Assembly (NCBI GenBank): GCA_016802295.1
Contig: JAESIW010000166.1
Coordinates: 168,201 to 232,200, forward strand
Length of the DNA: 64,000 nucleotides
DNA from: Brachionus rotundiformis
Lineage: Eukaryota > Rotifera > Eurotatoria > Ploima > Brachionidae
Direction of reading: 5' to 3'
The notes under the pieces were generated by a model. The model was given only the letters and a program-made list of their open reading frames with translations. It was not told where the DNA came from and searched no databases. How positions within the stretch are numbered: the stretch's first letter is position 1; every line of letters starts with the position of its first letter. Positions 31,535-43,196 of this stretch are shown here, in pieces. The translations under genes and the position numbers were made by a program.

Positions 31535-32148
31535 NNNNNNNNNNNNNNNNNNNNNNNNNNNNNNNNNNNNNNNNNNNNNNNNNNNNNNNNNNNNNNNNNN
31601 NNNNNNNNNNNNNNNNNNNNNNNNNNNNNNNNNNNNNNNNNNNNNNNNNNNNNNNNNNNNNNNNNNNNNNNNNNNNNNNNNNNNNNNNNNNNNNNNNNNN
31701 NNNNNNNNNNNNNNNNNNNNNNNNNNNNNNNNNNNNNNNNNNNNNNNNNNNNNNNNNNNNNNNNNNNNNNNNNNNNNNNNNNNNNNNNNNNNNNNNNNNN
31801 NNNNNNNNNNNNNNNNNNNNNNNNNNNNNNNNNNNNNNNNNNNNNNNNNNNNNNNNNNNNNNNNNNNNNNNNNNNNNNNNNNNNNNNNNNNNNNNNNNNN
31901 NNNNNNNNNNNNNNNNNNNNNNNNNNNNNNNNNNNNNNNNNNNNNNNNNNNNNNNNNNNNNNNNNNNNNNNNNNNNNNNNNNNNNNNNNNNNNNNNNNNN
32001 NNNNNNNNNNNNNNNNNNNNNNNNNNNNNNNNNNNNNNNNNNNNNNNNNNNNNNNNNNNNNNNNNNNNNNNNNNNNNNNNNNNNNNNNNNNNNNNNNNNN
32101 NNNNNNNNNNNNNNNNNNNNNNNNNNNNNNNNNNNNNNNNNNNNNNNN
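31535..32148. other. Assembly gap (614 N)
   Basis: A run of unknown bases. The non-round length suggests an estimated gap. An open frame drawn across it would be an artefact. Confidence 0.99.
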
Positions 32149-32175
32149 TTGGTTATTTAAAGGTTTGGAAAATCC

Positions 32176-32615
32176 TAAAACAAGTCAAGATGACTTCTCT
32201 GATGCTTCATTTAATTGAAAAAAATGATACAAATTTAATTGTTTCGATCTAAAATTAGATAGTTTCTAAATTTTAAATTATTATTTTTAACATTGGTAGA
32301 AAGAGTTCAAGAGTTGATGAGTAAAATTAAGAAAAAAGCAACTAGTCTTTAAATTTAATTTAATTGGATTTATTGCTTTTATTAAATTTTTTTATATTTT
32401 ATTTTTATTTCCTATCTATTAAAACATAAAAATAAATATTAGATTAAAATTATCAGCTAGCTCAATTAATCCAATGTTTTTATTAACTATTATAATTTTT
32501 AATAATTAATAAAATATTTTGGTTTCTAGAAAAATGTCCAAACGCGAAATAAACTTTACTTGAAGATTGCCTAGCAACTGTATGAACAAAAAATTTAAAT
32601 TTCTATCAATTTTTA
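32176..32615. repeat. Duplicated gap flank, right copy
   Basis: Near copy of 31035-31534; see that entry. The bases just before it (32149-32178) differ from those before the left copy, so the left edges are not the same. Confidence 0.85.
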
Positions 32616-32639
32616 CATTTGTAGTGGACCTTTTAAAAT

Positions 32640-35501
32640 ATGGATGCTCTGAGAGAAGCCGCCGAGCAAAAGGAGAAAGAATGGCGCCAAATTCAGGAGC
32701 AAAGGTAGGCCACGTGTGACCAAGTGTCAACAAATGGAGTAATTTTTTCCAAAAAGGATCCAAATGCTGGAAAAATCCCTGGCCCAGAAGACTAGTGAGT
32801 TAAATGACCAAAAGTCCAAATTCGACCAGCTTAAGCTCGACTTTAAATACAACTTAAAGCTCCTCGCGGAAAGGGACACTGAATTGGAAAAGTTCGAACA
32901 AGCTCTGACCAGTATGATGCAGACAATTAATAAATTTTTAAAAAATTATTAGCTTTCTTTTTAAATTAAGATATCCGAAAGCAGTTGTCGGAAAAAAATG
33001 CGGAAATAAGCGACTTAAAGATTCGCATTGACGAATTTAAGCAATTGAATAATGAAGAAAAAAGCTCATTAGATGAATTGAAAAAGTATTATGTAGGTCG
33101 TTTGAACCAGAAAAATGGTGAGCTAGAAAAGTACAAAAGTGCCAAAGATGCCGAAATTTGCCAAGAAAGGAGCGAGATCGAAAAACTAAAGAGAACTCTT
33201 CAGCTTCAAATAAAAGACTTGGAGTTCGATTTGGACAAGCAAAGGGACGAGATGCGCAACGAATTTGACCAAGTGATGAAGAAACGCGAGCACGAGCACC
33301 GCTTGCAGACAGACGAGTTCAACACGACCATCTTGGCAAAGGAGCTTGAGATCAAAATGCTTCGTAATGAGCTGAGTTATGTGCGCGAAGATTTGGACAA
33401 AGTTAAGGGCACCAGCGAGCACACTGAGACCAGCGTCAAGGAGATGCAACGCCAATTGAAAGAAAAAGAATGGCAGTTGCGCGACACCACTGTGCTCAAG
33501 GACGCCATGATCAAGGATCTTCAAAATAAAATAAGCTGCTTGGAAGCAAAAAATGGCTCCGCATTGGACGAGCTAAAGCGCAAGAACCAAGAGGCCAATC
33601 GATTGCTTAATGAGAAAAATTTGCTAATTGAAAATTTAAAAAGCTCATTAGAGGAGGAAAAATTAAAGTTGGTCAATTTGAACCAACAGTTGGACGAGTA
33701 CAAAAAAATAAAGTATGAAAATGATGGAGATGGAGAATGGAGACATAAGCTGGAAATAAGTGAGAATGAGTTGAAAATGGCCAAGCAAGAAGTCGAGAAA
33801 CTAAAGGCCAAGCAGACAGTTAGAACCAATTTTGACCAAGATTTGAGGCTTGAAATTGACACACTTAGATCGCGATGTGCTCAAATAGAAGCTGAATGGC
33901 GCGACAAATACACCCAATTGGAAAGCTCGAAAATCCAAGACTCTGACTTGGTTAGCAAAAGCCTTCAAGAGTCCAGAGATAAAGCTTTGGCTCAAGTTGA
34001 AAATTTGGAGCAAAAACTAGCCTACAAGGAAAATGTGATCAAGTCAATTTTGGCCTCGGACCCTCTTGGCTCGCATGTGGACCAAATACAGAGTTTAAGC
34101 GAAAGCAAGCTCAGGGACGAAAATGACAAGCTCAAATTGGTCATAAAACAGATGAGACAGGAAATGGAAATGATTGAGAGCGGCGGAGACAGCCATGCTG
34201 GTGGTGACAAGTTTAGCCAAGACTTGGAAAAACAGCTTTTGGAGCTGAAGCAAAAGAACCGCGATTTACAGTCCAAAATAGACGAGTATGTCCTTGGAAA
34301 CAAGGCGCCTGATGCCAAGCTAACTGACAACACTATTCTCAATTCACACATGAAGTCATTGAATGATACAATTGATCTATTGCGCAAGGAAAAGGTGGAC
34401 CTAAGTGCCTATTGTAAAAAACAACAGGCCAAATTGGTATGCATGGAGAAGCAGGTTAATGAGGCTGGCGAAAAAGAGAGACAAAAGCAGAGCCAATTGG
34501 ACACGTTGAAGTACGAGCTGGGCTGTCAGGAGCGTAGAATGAACACCGAAGTGACCAATTTGAGGAGTATAGTGCAGAATTTGGAACTCGAATTGCAGAG
34601 TACCAGACGCGAGGCAGACGAGTATCACAAGATAACCATTGAGAAAAATTCAGAGATATCCTCTTTGGAGCATAGAATCACTGAGCTTAATTTAAAATTG
34701 TCCTCTGGTGGTCAAACAATAAACTTTGGTGCACAAGAATTGTTCATCGAACAGCTAAAGGAAGAGATCAAACGGCTGTCTGATCTGAATCAACAATGGC
34801 AAATAAAGACGCGCCAATTGAACCATGAAAATATGAGGCTCAAACAGGGACAGAATGGACGAGAGAATGCTATTGATGATAGCGAGTCGGAGGACGAGGC
34901 CAGCACTTTGGTCAATTATAGACAAGAAATAGATAGACTAAAGAGTAAATTGAAAACAGCGGCTAAGTACATAAATGGTTTGATTGAGGAGAAAGAGCAC
35001 TTGATAGAGCTGAGCAACCAGCTTAGGGGCGAACTTAATCGGGTCAAGTTTGACAATGAGAATTTGGCATTGGTCAGAGCGAATAGAGAGAGTGAATTTA
35101 TGCAAGAAATGGTCAAGCCGAGGACTGTGTTTAGCAATAGACTGGAACAATTGGAAAAAAAGCAGTATGAATTGACCAAAAGACAGCTGGGCGAAGGCAA
35201 CAAGCTTGAGGCGCCGGTGAGCGACAGGCAAGTGTACAGGGTCAATGATTACAAGGATGAAATGGGCCTAAGTGTGGACGGCACTGTCAATTCGTCAGTC
35301 AAGTCCGAGAATTTGAAAGAGATTTGGAAAATTTTGGATGAAAATGTGGAACAGTCGGTCGAGCTGAAACCACAAGTCAAAAAAGCTGTCTTCAACAAAT
35401 CATCTAAATCGCCCAGTTTAAAACCAAAAACGCCAAGACAAGCGCCCAAATCGGCTCCTAATCAAAAGCCAAAGATTCGCAACTATAACCTAAAAGATTA
35501 A
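32640..35501 (+). CDS. CCDC57: CCDC57 homologue, centrosomal coiled-coil protein
   Basis: Three exons, 32640-32704, 32757-32911 and 32971-35501 (introns 52 and 59 nt), give 916 residues, nearly all coiled coil. CCDC57 is a centriolar-satellite and centrosome protein that supports centriole duplication and microtubule stability. The N-terminus (EKEWRQIQEQR, then QLKLDFKYNLKLLAERDTEL) and a later block (MKKREHEHRLQTDEF, then LAKELEIKMLRNEL) match the vertebrate CCDC57 blocks in order and spacing. The C-terminal ~60 residues are basic and Pro/Ser/Lys-rich without coiled coil. The second intron was chosen with donor GTATGA at 32912 because the frame otherwise stops at TAG. The first exon lies immediately after the duplicated gap flank, so a second copy of exon 1 may be hidden in the gap. 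Confidence 0.82.
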
Positions 35502-35996
35502 TTGTTTTTTTTCCTAAATTGTTTATTTTTTAATTATACTAATTTTTTAATAAAAAATAATTAATTATTAATACTTTAGATTTATAATGATCATTTAGAA
35601 AAATGATTATCTATTTCTATCTCATATCTCTTTATCAGAATATTAGATTTAATATTATTATATAAAAAAAGATAATTTTTCAAAATTTTTTAATTAATTT
35701 TAATTAGATTTTGTCAAATTAGGTAAAGTAGAACAGAAAAAACATTCTAACACAATTTTTTGTCTAAAAGTTTGATTTTATCATGAATATAATTTGGTAT
35801 TAAAAAATTCAAGACATATTCCAATCTAATCGATTAACAGAAATCTAATTAATGAATATGAATTTAATTAAAGTTACATAGATAATTGGCGTGGGCGCAT
35901 CTATTCCTTTCATACTTAATTTTTTAACACATGTGATTTTTAACTAATTAGATATGAATATAAGAAATAAATTTTAACAAAATCAATTATAATTAT
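35502..35996. other. Spacer between CCDC57 and repeat copy A
   Basis: AT-rich, with no gene seen. It should hold the CCDC57 3' UTR. Confidence 0.4.
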
Positions 35997-36584
35997 GTCA
36001 CCCTCCTCTTTTCTTAACCGGGCTTGGGACCGGCTTTGGCAGAGTTATGACGGCCCTAACTTTCCCTAAGAAGCCAGTGGGACGTTCATCATAAACAGCG
36101 CCACTCATCCGAGCACTCAATGGCTGCGAACTCGGCAACTATTTAGACTAGCTTGGAACCACAAACCAAGCGACTCTCTCCCTCTCAATTGAGAAAAAGT
36201 CTTAACTCAAGGCTTCCAAAGTTACGTACTATCTGCAGAGGGTCAGCTGCACAGCAGATTCTCGCTCCTTTCGGATTCTATACTGGGAGATGGTCGAAGC
36301 CAGCGGCGCCCTCATACGACAAGACTTGGACAAAGACCCGTAGGCCTATGTACCCGCCATACAGCTCTTCTGCAGACTACGTGAAAGACCACATGCACAT
36401 ACGATGCATGTGGCTGCCACCACCCTCCTCTTTTTTCATCAGGGCTTGGGACCTGCGGATCGGCAGAGTTATGGTGACTGCTTTTTGACTCAAAAAGTAA
36501 AAATTTTTTTTTGAAAATTTTTTAAATTAAAAAAATGAAATTCACTGCTATTTATACCCCTCTGACTTATTAAACTAATTTAAC
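35997..36584 (-). repeat. ~590-bp interspersed repeat, copy A
   Basis: Member of a family with full-length copies at 39956-40550 and 43556-44148 and partial copies at 51147-51371, about 57936-58220 and 21208-21417. Read on the minus strand, it begins with a TATA box (TATAAATAGCAGTGAA), carries a GC-richer body, and ends in a module with CCGGTCCCAAGCCCGG and AGAGGAGGGTGAC. A related module (AGGTCCCAAGCCCTGATGAA... GAGGAGGGTG) occurs once more near the start of the body. In copy A the ATG found in copies B and C is missing. The plus-strand 111-codon frame across it is also present in copy B and is probably not coding. Confidence 0.85.
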
Positions 36585-37000
36585 TTATAATATCATCATC
36601 GAGGCGAATTTTTTAAAAAATCCAATTCCAATCATTTTTTACCAAAGGCACATCAATTTTTTTTACCTTTTTTTCTCATTTAACTAATTTAATTTTTTTA
36701 ATTTTCAAATAAATGACTTCAACAAAAAAAATATAATTTATATTAATTGATTAAAATAATCAATTTAAAAATGTTTATTTTATCTTTAAATTTCTACCTT
36801 AAATTTAAAAAATCGTAATTTGCCAATAACTAGTATTAAACTAACCATAAAATAGATAAATTAAATAAATATATATTTAAATAACTTATTAAATAAAAGC
36901 AGAAAAAAATGATAAGATAATTTTTGAAAAAAATTGAAAAAAAATTTTTACAAATTCAAGTTAAAAATCTATTATTCACTAGTTTAGAGATATAAAAAAT
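36585..37000. other. Spacer before the secreted-protein pair
   Basis: AT-rich; no feature beyond what may be a promoter for the gene at 37001. Confidence 0.35.
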
Positions 37001-38006
37001 ATGAAGATTCTTGTTCTTTTTTGTTATTGCTTGGTTAACAATCTTAACTTCATCAAAAATGAGAGCTTCTTATCTGATAATGCCGATCTGACCATTGATT
37101 ATGACATAGATGGACAAACAGTGCAAATCGAAGCGTTCAAAACTTTTAATAATGAGTTCCTAATGATTGAAGATGATAAAACTAATTTCTCTTATTTCAA
37201 ATGGATGGTAATCGGATATCCAAAGTTGGTTGATTACAGCCTTGATACAGACATGTTGAATCCAATTGGCTTCCAACTAAAAGTTGAATTGGTAAACTAT
37301 GAAATGAGGCTCAAAGTTGGCCAAATAATTGATAATAAATACAATTTAAAAGTAGAACCTTATCAACTACCAATTATACACAATTGAGGGCCGGGTTTAC
37401 AACTTAAATCAATCACCTCTATCAGTTTATTTCGACGCTTTTCAAAATACCAAGGAGAGAATTTTGTTGGAGAAAAGACTTCATTCTAATCAGGAACTAA
37501 TCATTTTGTGTAGAGCTAAATTTAAAAGACAAGATAAGATAAATTTGGAGAAAAGGTATGTGCTAGATAGTAAAAAAATAAAATTTTATAACAAAATTAA
37601 TTCTGATTTAAGTAGTCAAATAAATTATTTTCAAAATTTTGTATCAAAGGTAAATAGATTATTATCTAGTTCATTAATTAATTATAAAGAATTAAAATAT
37701 GAATCAGGTATATTCGAAAATTTTATTCTGAATGAACAAAATAATGATACATGTATTTTACATGTTATTAAAGAATTTCACCAAAATTTTAGCGAACCAC
37801 CTAAAATCGTATATTCGATTAAAAAATTTTATTTTAAAAATAATAAAGAACTCTTGATGAGTTATGAGATTTTAGAACACAAAATAACAAAGGACTTGTT
37901 GGCTTTGATTGCTAGAATAAAAAAATTTGATACTTATGGAGCAAATTGTAAAATAAATAGCTTATTTGACGAATTTGAGCTGAGATGGCTTGCAATAGGA
38001 TACTAA
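37001..38006 (+). pseudogene. Secreted-protein paralogue 1, frameshifted
   Basis: A signal peptide (MKILVLFCYCLVNN) starts a 128-codon frame. It ends at 37387, just after VEPYQLPIIHN. From about 37370 the +1-shifted frame is homologous to the neighbouring paralogue and stays open to 38006 (LYTIEGRVYNLN, LLEKRLHSNQELIILC, ending LRWLAIGY). Aligned to the gene at 38411, about 25 residues are missing at the shift. No GT-AG intron restores the frame in the right phase, so a small deletion with frameshift is the simplest reading; an assembly error is possible. The N-terminal part holds a motif FKWMVIGYPKLV that recurs in paralogue 2 (LQWVSIGNPSLV). I do not recognise the family. Confidence 0.65.
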
Positions 38007-38410
38007 AATAAGAAGAAAATGTAACAAATCAATTAAAAAAATTAATTTATATTTAATATATTTAAATTTAAACAAAAGAAAAATAATAAATATTATTATA
38101 TTTAATAAAATTTTTTATTTAATAATTTCTAAAATAAAAATAAATAAATTTTTTCATCTTTTTAAAGGAAAAATTGAATTTTTAAAGATAATAATAAAAA
38201 ACCAAATAATAAATTCATTAAATAAATATATTAATTAATATAATTAAAATTTTGCTTATCTTATTTTTGTATTGGTTTATAATTTGTGAATAGATATTAA
38301 AAAGAAACAAATAAAGTTTATAAAAGATAAAAACTCATATGGAAGGAATTAGATAAATTGGAGGAATAAGATTTCATTTTATTTTAAAAAATAAGAAAAA
38401 AAAAAGCAAA
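38007..38410. other. Spacer between the paired secreted-protein genes
   Basis: AT-rich, with nothing seen other than presumptive 3' and 5' flanks. Confidence 0.4.
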
Positions 38411-39862
38411 ATGAAAAAGCTATTTCTGTTTGTTTTGTTTATCAAATGGATGTTTTGTGATAAAATGGACACAAACGACGTGGTATTTGATTTGGCAGAT
38501 ATAACATTGGACTTTGAAGATGAGAAAAAAGTGGTGTTGTTGGAAGCGTACAAGACTGCTGGAAACGACAGAATAATCGAGAGCAGAGACAAAGAAAAAT
38601 ATGGTCAACTTCAATGGGTGTCCATTGGTAATCCGAGTCTTGTCAGACTTTTGCCTGATTCAAATATATTCCATATGAGACAAGATGGTTTTGATGTTTT
38701 TGTGGAGCTTTTGAACAAGCAGAATAAGCAAAGATTGGTCAAGGAGATTATGAAAAAGTACAAAGTGACAGTTTATGAGCAACAAATACTGACTCTAAAG
38801 CCAGGCAGGTTCGAGTGCCAAATAGAACTGTTTCATGATGGAAACAAAGTGGTACTAAATGGAAAGGCAGATGATTTGAACGTGTTTCCTTTACGTGTCA
38901 CATTTCTTTACCCAGACAACAATCTATCAATGGAGCGTAGGGCTTTGGAGAAACGACTTCAAAAGGACAACTTTGATCCAGACTTGGAAATAAAGTGCCA
39001 AGCTTTTTTCCAAGGCCAAACTTACAAAGAAAACACACTCATCATTTCATCCAAACAAATAAACCAACTTAATTTGGTAGATGATATATTTGGACCGCAT
39101 TCACAAGTCTACATTACCAGAAGACAACTAACTGAATTGTCCAGTGAACTTTATCACAGACTGGACAACATTGAAGAATACCAAATACCTGAGAAAGAGT
39201 TCGAGCAAAATTTTATCAGCGAATTTTTAAAACAAACTGCTTTATTTATAAATCAGTTGGTTCCATTTGAACTTGCTTTTAATAATTTATCATTATTTAA
39301 GTTAGAATCATCTCAGCTAAATATAGTAAATCTTAAACAAAAATTGAGTCAATTTTTCATTCTATCTGATGACCCAAATAGTCAATTTATTTTCATAAAT
39401 AAAACCATTGAGCCGAATTCAAATCATTTTTCCTGATTTGGTCAAAAAAAAAAACAATTTCTGTATTCAAAAGTATTTTATTTAAAAACCAAATATCCGT
39501 TTTTTACCAAAACAGATATTGACAATTTCAATTTGGTCAATAATATCAAAAATTTTCAATTGATCAATTATTTAGAAGAAATGATTGACAATATCGAAAA
39601 TGAAATCAAAATTGAAACTGGAATGTGGATACTCGCTTGTAAGAAATCAACTAGCCGAAACATTCTTCTGTCCGAATATTTAGACGGATTTCAGAATGCA
39701 CCAGAAGTTCTTTATTCATTTAGAAAAATTAACATCATTCATGGTCATTTTAACTTGACGACCAAAACAATCACAAACTCAAAATTTGAAGCTAATATGG
39801 TTATAGAAGCAAAGGAAAATGACATAGAATTTCATATTGAGTGGTTAGCCATTGGGAGATGA
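38411..39862 (+). CDS. Secreted-protein paralogue 2, with one in-frame TGA
   Basis: A signal peptide (MKKLFLFVLFIKWMFC) opens a 341-codon frame that stops at TGA 39434-39436. The same frame then runs on without another stop to 39862, ending IEWLAIGR, the same ending as paralogue 1. In all it is 484 codons with one stop. The section after the TGA resembles other parts of the family (FLYSKVFY beside VLYSFRKI and IVYSIKKF), so it was translated at least in the ancestor. Three explanations are open: a recent nonsense mutation or base-call error, translational read-through, or a spliced-out stop. A donor with a poor consensus (GTCAAT near 39384) could join to the acceptor at 39515 in phase. There are few cysteines and no known domain. 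Function unknown. Confidence 0.6.
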
Positions 39863-39955
39863 TTTTTTTTAAATTATTCAATAATTAACAAAATTATTAT
39901 TGTTAAAACATTTTGGAAAAAATAAAATTTTATCAAGTTTTGATTATTACTATTT

Positions 39956-40550
39956 GTCACCCTCCTCTTTTCTTAACCGGGCTTGGGACCGGCTTTGGCA
40001 GAGTTATGACGGCCCTAACTTTCCCTAAGAAGCCAGTGGGACGTTCATCATAAACAGCGCCACTCATCCGAGCACTCAATGGCTGCGAACTCGGCAACTA
40101 TTTAGACTAGCTTGGAACCACAAACCAAGCGACTCTCTCCCTCTCAATTGAGAAAAAGTCTTAACTCAAGGCTTCCAAAGTTACGTACTATCTGCAGAGG
40201 GTCAGCTGCACAGCAGATTCTCGCTCCTTTCGGATTCTATACTGGGAGATGGTCGAAGCCAGCGGCGCCCTCATACGACAAGACTTGGACAAAGACCCGT
40301 AGGCCTATGTACCCGCCATACAGCTCTTCTGCAGACTACGTGAAAGACCACATGCACATACGATGCATGTGGCTGCCACCACCCTCCTCTTTTTTCATCA
40401 GGGCTTGGGACCTGCGGATCGGCAGAGTTATGGTGACTGCTTTTTGACTCCATTTTCCTAAAAGAAAATTTTTCAATTTTAAAAAATGAAATGACTTTCC
40501 TCAAAATTCACTGCTATTTATACCCTTCTGACTTATTAGACTAATTTAAC
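39956..40550 (-). repeat. ~590-bp interspersed repeat, copy B
   Basis: Nearly identical to copy A over the body, and to copy C including the promoter side. On the minus strand, TATAAATA (about 40517-40524) is followed after some 60 bp by an ATG and a 60-codon frame starting MESKSSHHNSADPQ. Copies B and C encode the same peptide. The copy lies 93 bp after the secreted-protein gene. Confidence 0.88.
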
Positions 40551-40966
40551 CAAAAATAGCATCCAGGAGACTTTTTTTTAAAAACTAAACTCTTTATATC
40601 ATTAGATAAAACCTCTATCTCTTGGTATTCTTGTTGCAATTGAGCTTTGACAGATAGTTCACAAATAAAAAATCTTGGTTTCATTTTTATGATAACAAAT
40701 AAATTAATTGATACATATTATCAAAAAATGATATAAATTTTTATTGATGATATTAAAAGAGAATAAAAAAAAAAGTGTACATTTTTGGCTCTCGGAGTAC
40801 ATTTTCTTTGAGCATTCGATTCTTTTGCCAAACAATAGCAACTTAAAAATCTCTTGGCACCTAATTTAAGTTCCCCCAATGCCAGTTTTGACCAAAAGTC
40901 TAAATATAAATAAATCTTGAAATAAAATTAGAATAAATTGGGCCCATAAAATTATTGGCAAAAAGA
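40551..40966. other. Spacer before tRNA-Phe
   Basis: AT-rich; no gene or repeat seen apart from the tRNA that follows. Confidence 0.4.
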
Positions 40967-41039
40967 TGCCGAAACTCGGGATCGAACCAAGGACCTTTAG
41001 ATCTTCAGTCTAACGCTCTCCCAACTGAGCTATTTCGGC
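40967..41039 (-). tRNA. tRNA-Phe (GAA), second identical copy
   Basis: Same 73 bases as 1465-1537, including anticodon GAA and all stems. The bases just 3' of the gene (AAAAAGAT on the plus strand) are shared too, but the remaining flanks differ. Confidence 0.97.
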
Positions 41040-41108
41040 TTCATATTTATCAATTAATTAATAACAAAATTATTTATTATAAAAATTAAATTAATAAAAA
41101 GTAATTAA

Positions 41109-43196
41109 TTAATTTTTAACATTAATTGTGCCTTTTTGGCTTCTGTTTGAAAAATTGTTATTTCTCGTAGACATGTAATGATAAGATTTGTTAGACTTTT
41201 TAAATTTTATCAATACACCTGGACACGATGCTGGCGCATTGTTCAAGTCAGCATCAAGCAAACTCTTACTGGCATAACTATCTTGGCAATTTTCTTGGTT
41301 TAAGCATTTGTAATAGCCCGAGCTGGCTAAATACAATGCTAGCTCTTGTCCATTTTTATTTGAGTTTGGCTTTATTGTCTCATCCAAATAGACAACTGCT
41401 TCCGCGTCTTTCCAAATATCTGCCTTTTCGGTTGGAATCGGGTAGTTGTCGTTCAAGGAGGAAATTTGGGCAAAATTGTTTCTATCTGTTCCGTCTTGTC
41501 CTTGACCTTCTGCTCCCGCTTGACCATCACCAGCTGGTTGCGCGTTGTTGTGCGTATTCGAGCCAGTCCATTGCACATGTACCAAATCATTTGTTCCAAT
41601 AGTTAGCTCATTTGGCACAAAGTCGTACTCGACACCTGGATACACTTGAACTATATTTCCACGTTTGCCGCGAATATTCAAATTGTAAATATTCGCTGCA
41701 TTTATTTGACTAGGTCTTGGCAAAAGGACAAAGCTGTGCGATCTGTCTTGGAACACGCGTCCATACTGGGCTGTGTTTATGGCCAATTTAAGCACTTGAT
41801 TGCTACCAGCTTGCATGTTTACCTGAGGATTTGTTTTCACAGGAGAGTTTAGGCCGTTTGCTTTGGCGTCTAAATTTGACGCGTAGTCATCTGTGGAAAT
41901 ATTGTAGCGAATTCTGAGCACACATTTTTGAGCCTTATTGGACATAAAATATGGCAATATCCAGTCATAACTAGGTGCTTTGCCGTCCAGACCATTGCCT
42001 AGGTGGTTTGACCGGGTCCAATCGGCTTTTCGACACTCCGGCTTTGCCAACACAATCAAACATTCTTTTTCATTTATACTTGGGCTATCATAGGCCAATG
42101 CCCATTTATGATTCGCCTTACTATTACAACTCCTCTCGTCTTTGTATTCTAAACATAAAATTATAAACATATAATAAAAGATAATTGTATTAAGAATAGA
42201 TAAGACAATTTGTAATAATAGATAAGATAATTGTTAAGAATAGATAAGATATCTACAATAATTGATAAGACAAGATAACATGATTTTACCTGTTGCTTTG
42301 TCCAAATAATTAAAAAATTCTGTCCATTTTCCACCATTTTGCTCGCAGTCATTTTTGTTGTTCCATTTGGACCAGTGCTTTTGCTTCTTGTCATTATAAA
42401 ATTCAACACATAGAAATTTTGATTTTTGATTAAAACTTTCCGATTGATAATAATCACATATGCTTGTGTCCGATGTTAGAATAGCAATGTCTTTCCAAGG
42501 AGTCGGATGCCAGTACGGATAATAATCTCTTTCTTCTGGACACTCGTATCCACTGCGAGCTCCATTGGGATTTTGTCGCGTATGCACACCACTGCTGTAT
42601 CCTTTATTGTTTTTTTTTAAGATCTGGTCGGCAGTAAATAGGCCCATGTTTCGCTGCCTGTAGTAACAGTTGTCATAGTATTGCCATGGCTCTTGTAGAA
42701 CTCGGTCCATCTTGACATCGTTTTGTTTACGCTTCGAGTTTTGCTCGAAAGTGTCCTGAGCCATTTGAGTAAACGGCTGTTGACTTGTGGTCAAGCCGTC
42801 CCTGATTCTGTCCAAATTGGTCTCGTCTTGGCCAAGTGGCTGGCACATATACTGAAGGATTAGAGCACAATTTTGTTTAGACGAGTGATCTTGGTCGTCA
42901 CTTCCACATCCATGTTGGTCTGTCCATTCAATGCTTAGCACTGATTGTGAATTGGCACCACTCTGGTAATACTTCATTTGATATTGCTCTGATTCGGCTT
43001 TGAATGGAGCATTGCCAGAGTCACCGACATTGTATCCACCGCGTTGATTGTTCTGCGAGTCGAAAACACGATTGTTTTGGGCGCGAGTGGCCGACTTTTC
43101 ATTTAGACGGTTGTTGGAACCGCGCGGGTTATGAAGATATATGTCCATTAACACCGGACACCAGAAACACATTACCAGTAATAAACTGAGATTCAT
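41109..43196 (-). CDS. Secreted DD3-3-like protein
   Basis: Two exons, 42290-43196 and 41109-42148, with a 141-nt intron, give 648 residues. It begins with a signal peptide (MNLSLLLVMCFWCPVLMD). The mature part has DIYLHNPRGSNNRLNE, NRVFDSQNNQRGGYNVGD, IEWTDQHGCGSDD and LQYMCQPLG. These blocks I recognise from Dictyostelium protein DD3-3 and its invertebrate relatives, whose function is unknown. Residues are rich in Asn, Gln and Tyr, with many cysteines in the first half, suggesting an extracellular disulfide-bonded protein. The C-terminal half includes VHVQWTGSNTHNNAQPAGDG, reminiscent of a copper-oxidase-like or lytic-type fold, but I cannot confirm that. The patchy distribution of this family makes it worth comparing across animals. 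Confidence 0.78.

Noticed and set aside
31488..32252. 254-codon frame across the gap
   Set aside because: It is mostly N; the frame is an artefact of unknown bases.
36153..36488. 111-codon plus-strand frame repeated in copies A, B and C
   Set aside because: It spans the interspersed repeat, has no recognisable domain, and lies opposite to the TATA-bearing strand. Copies A and B share it because they are nearly identical in DNA.
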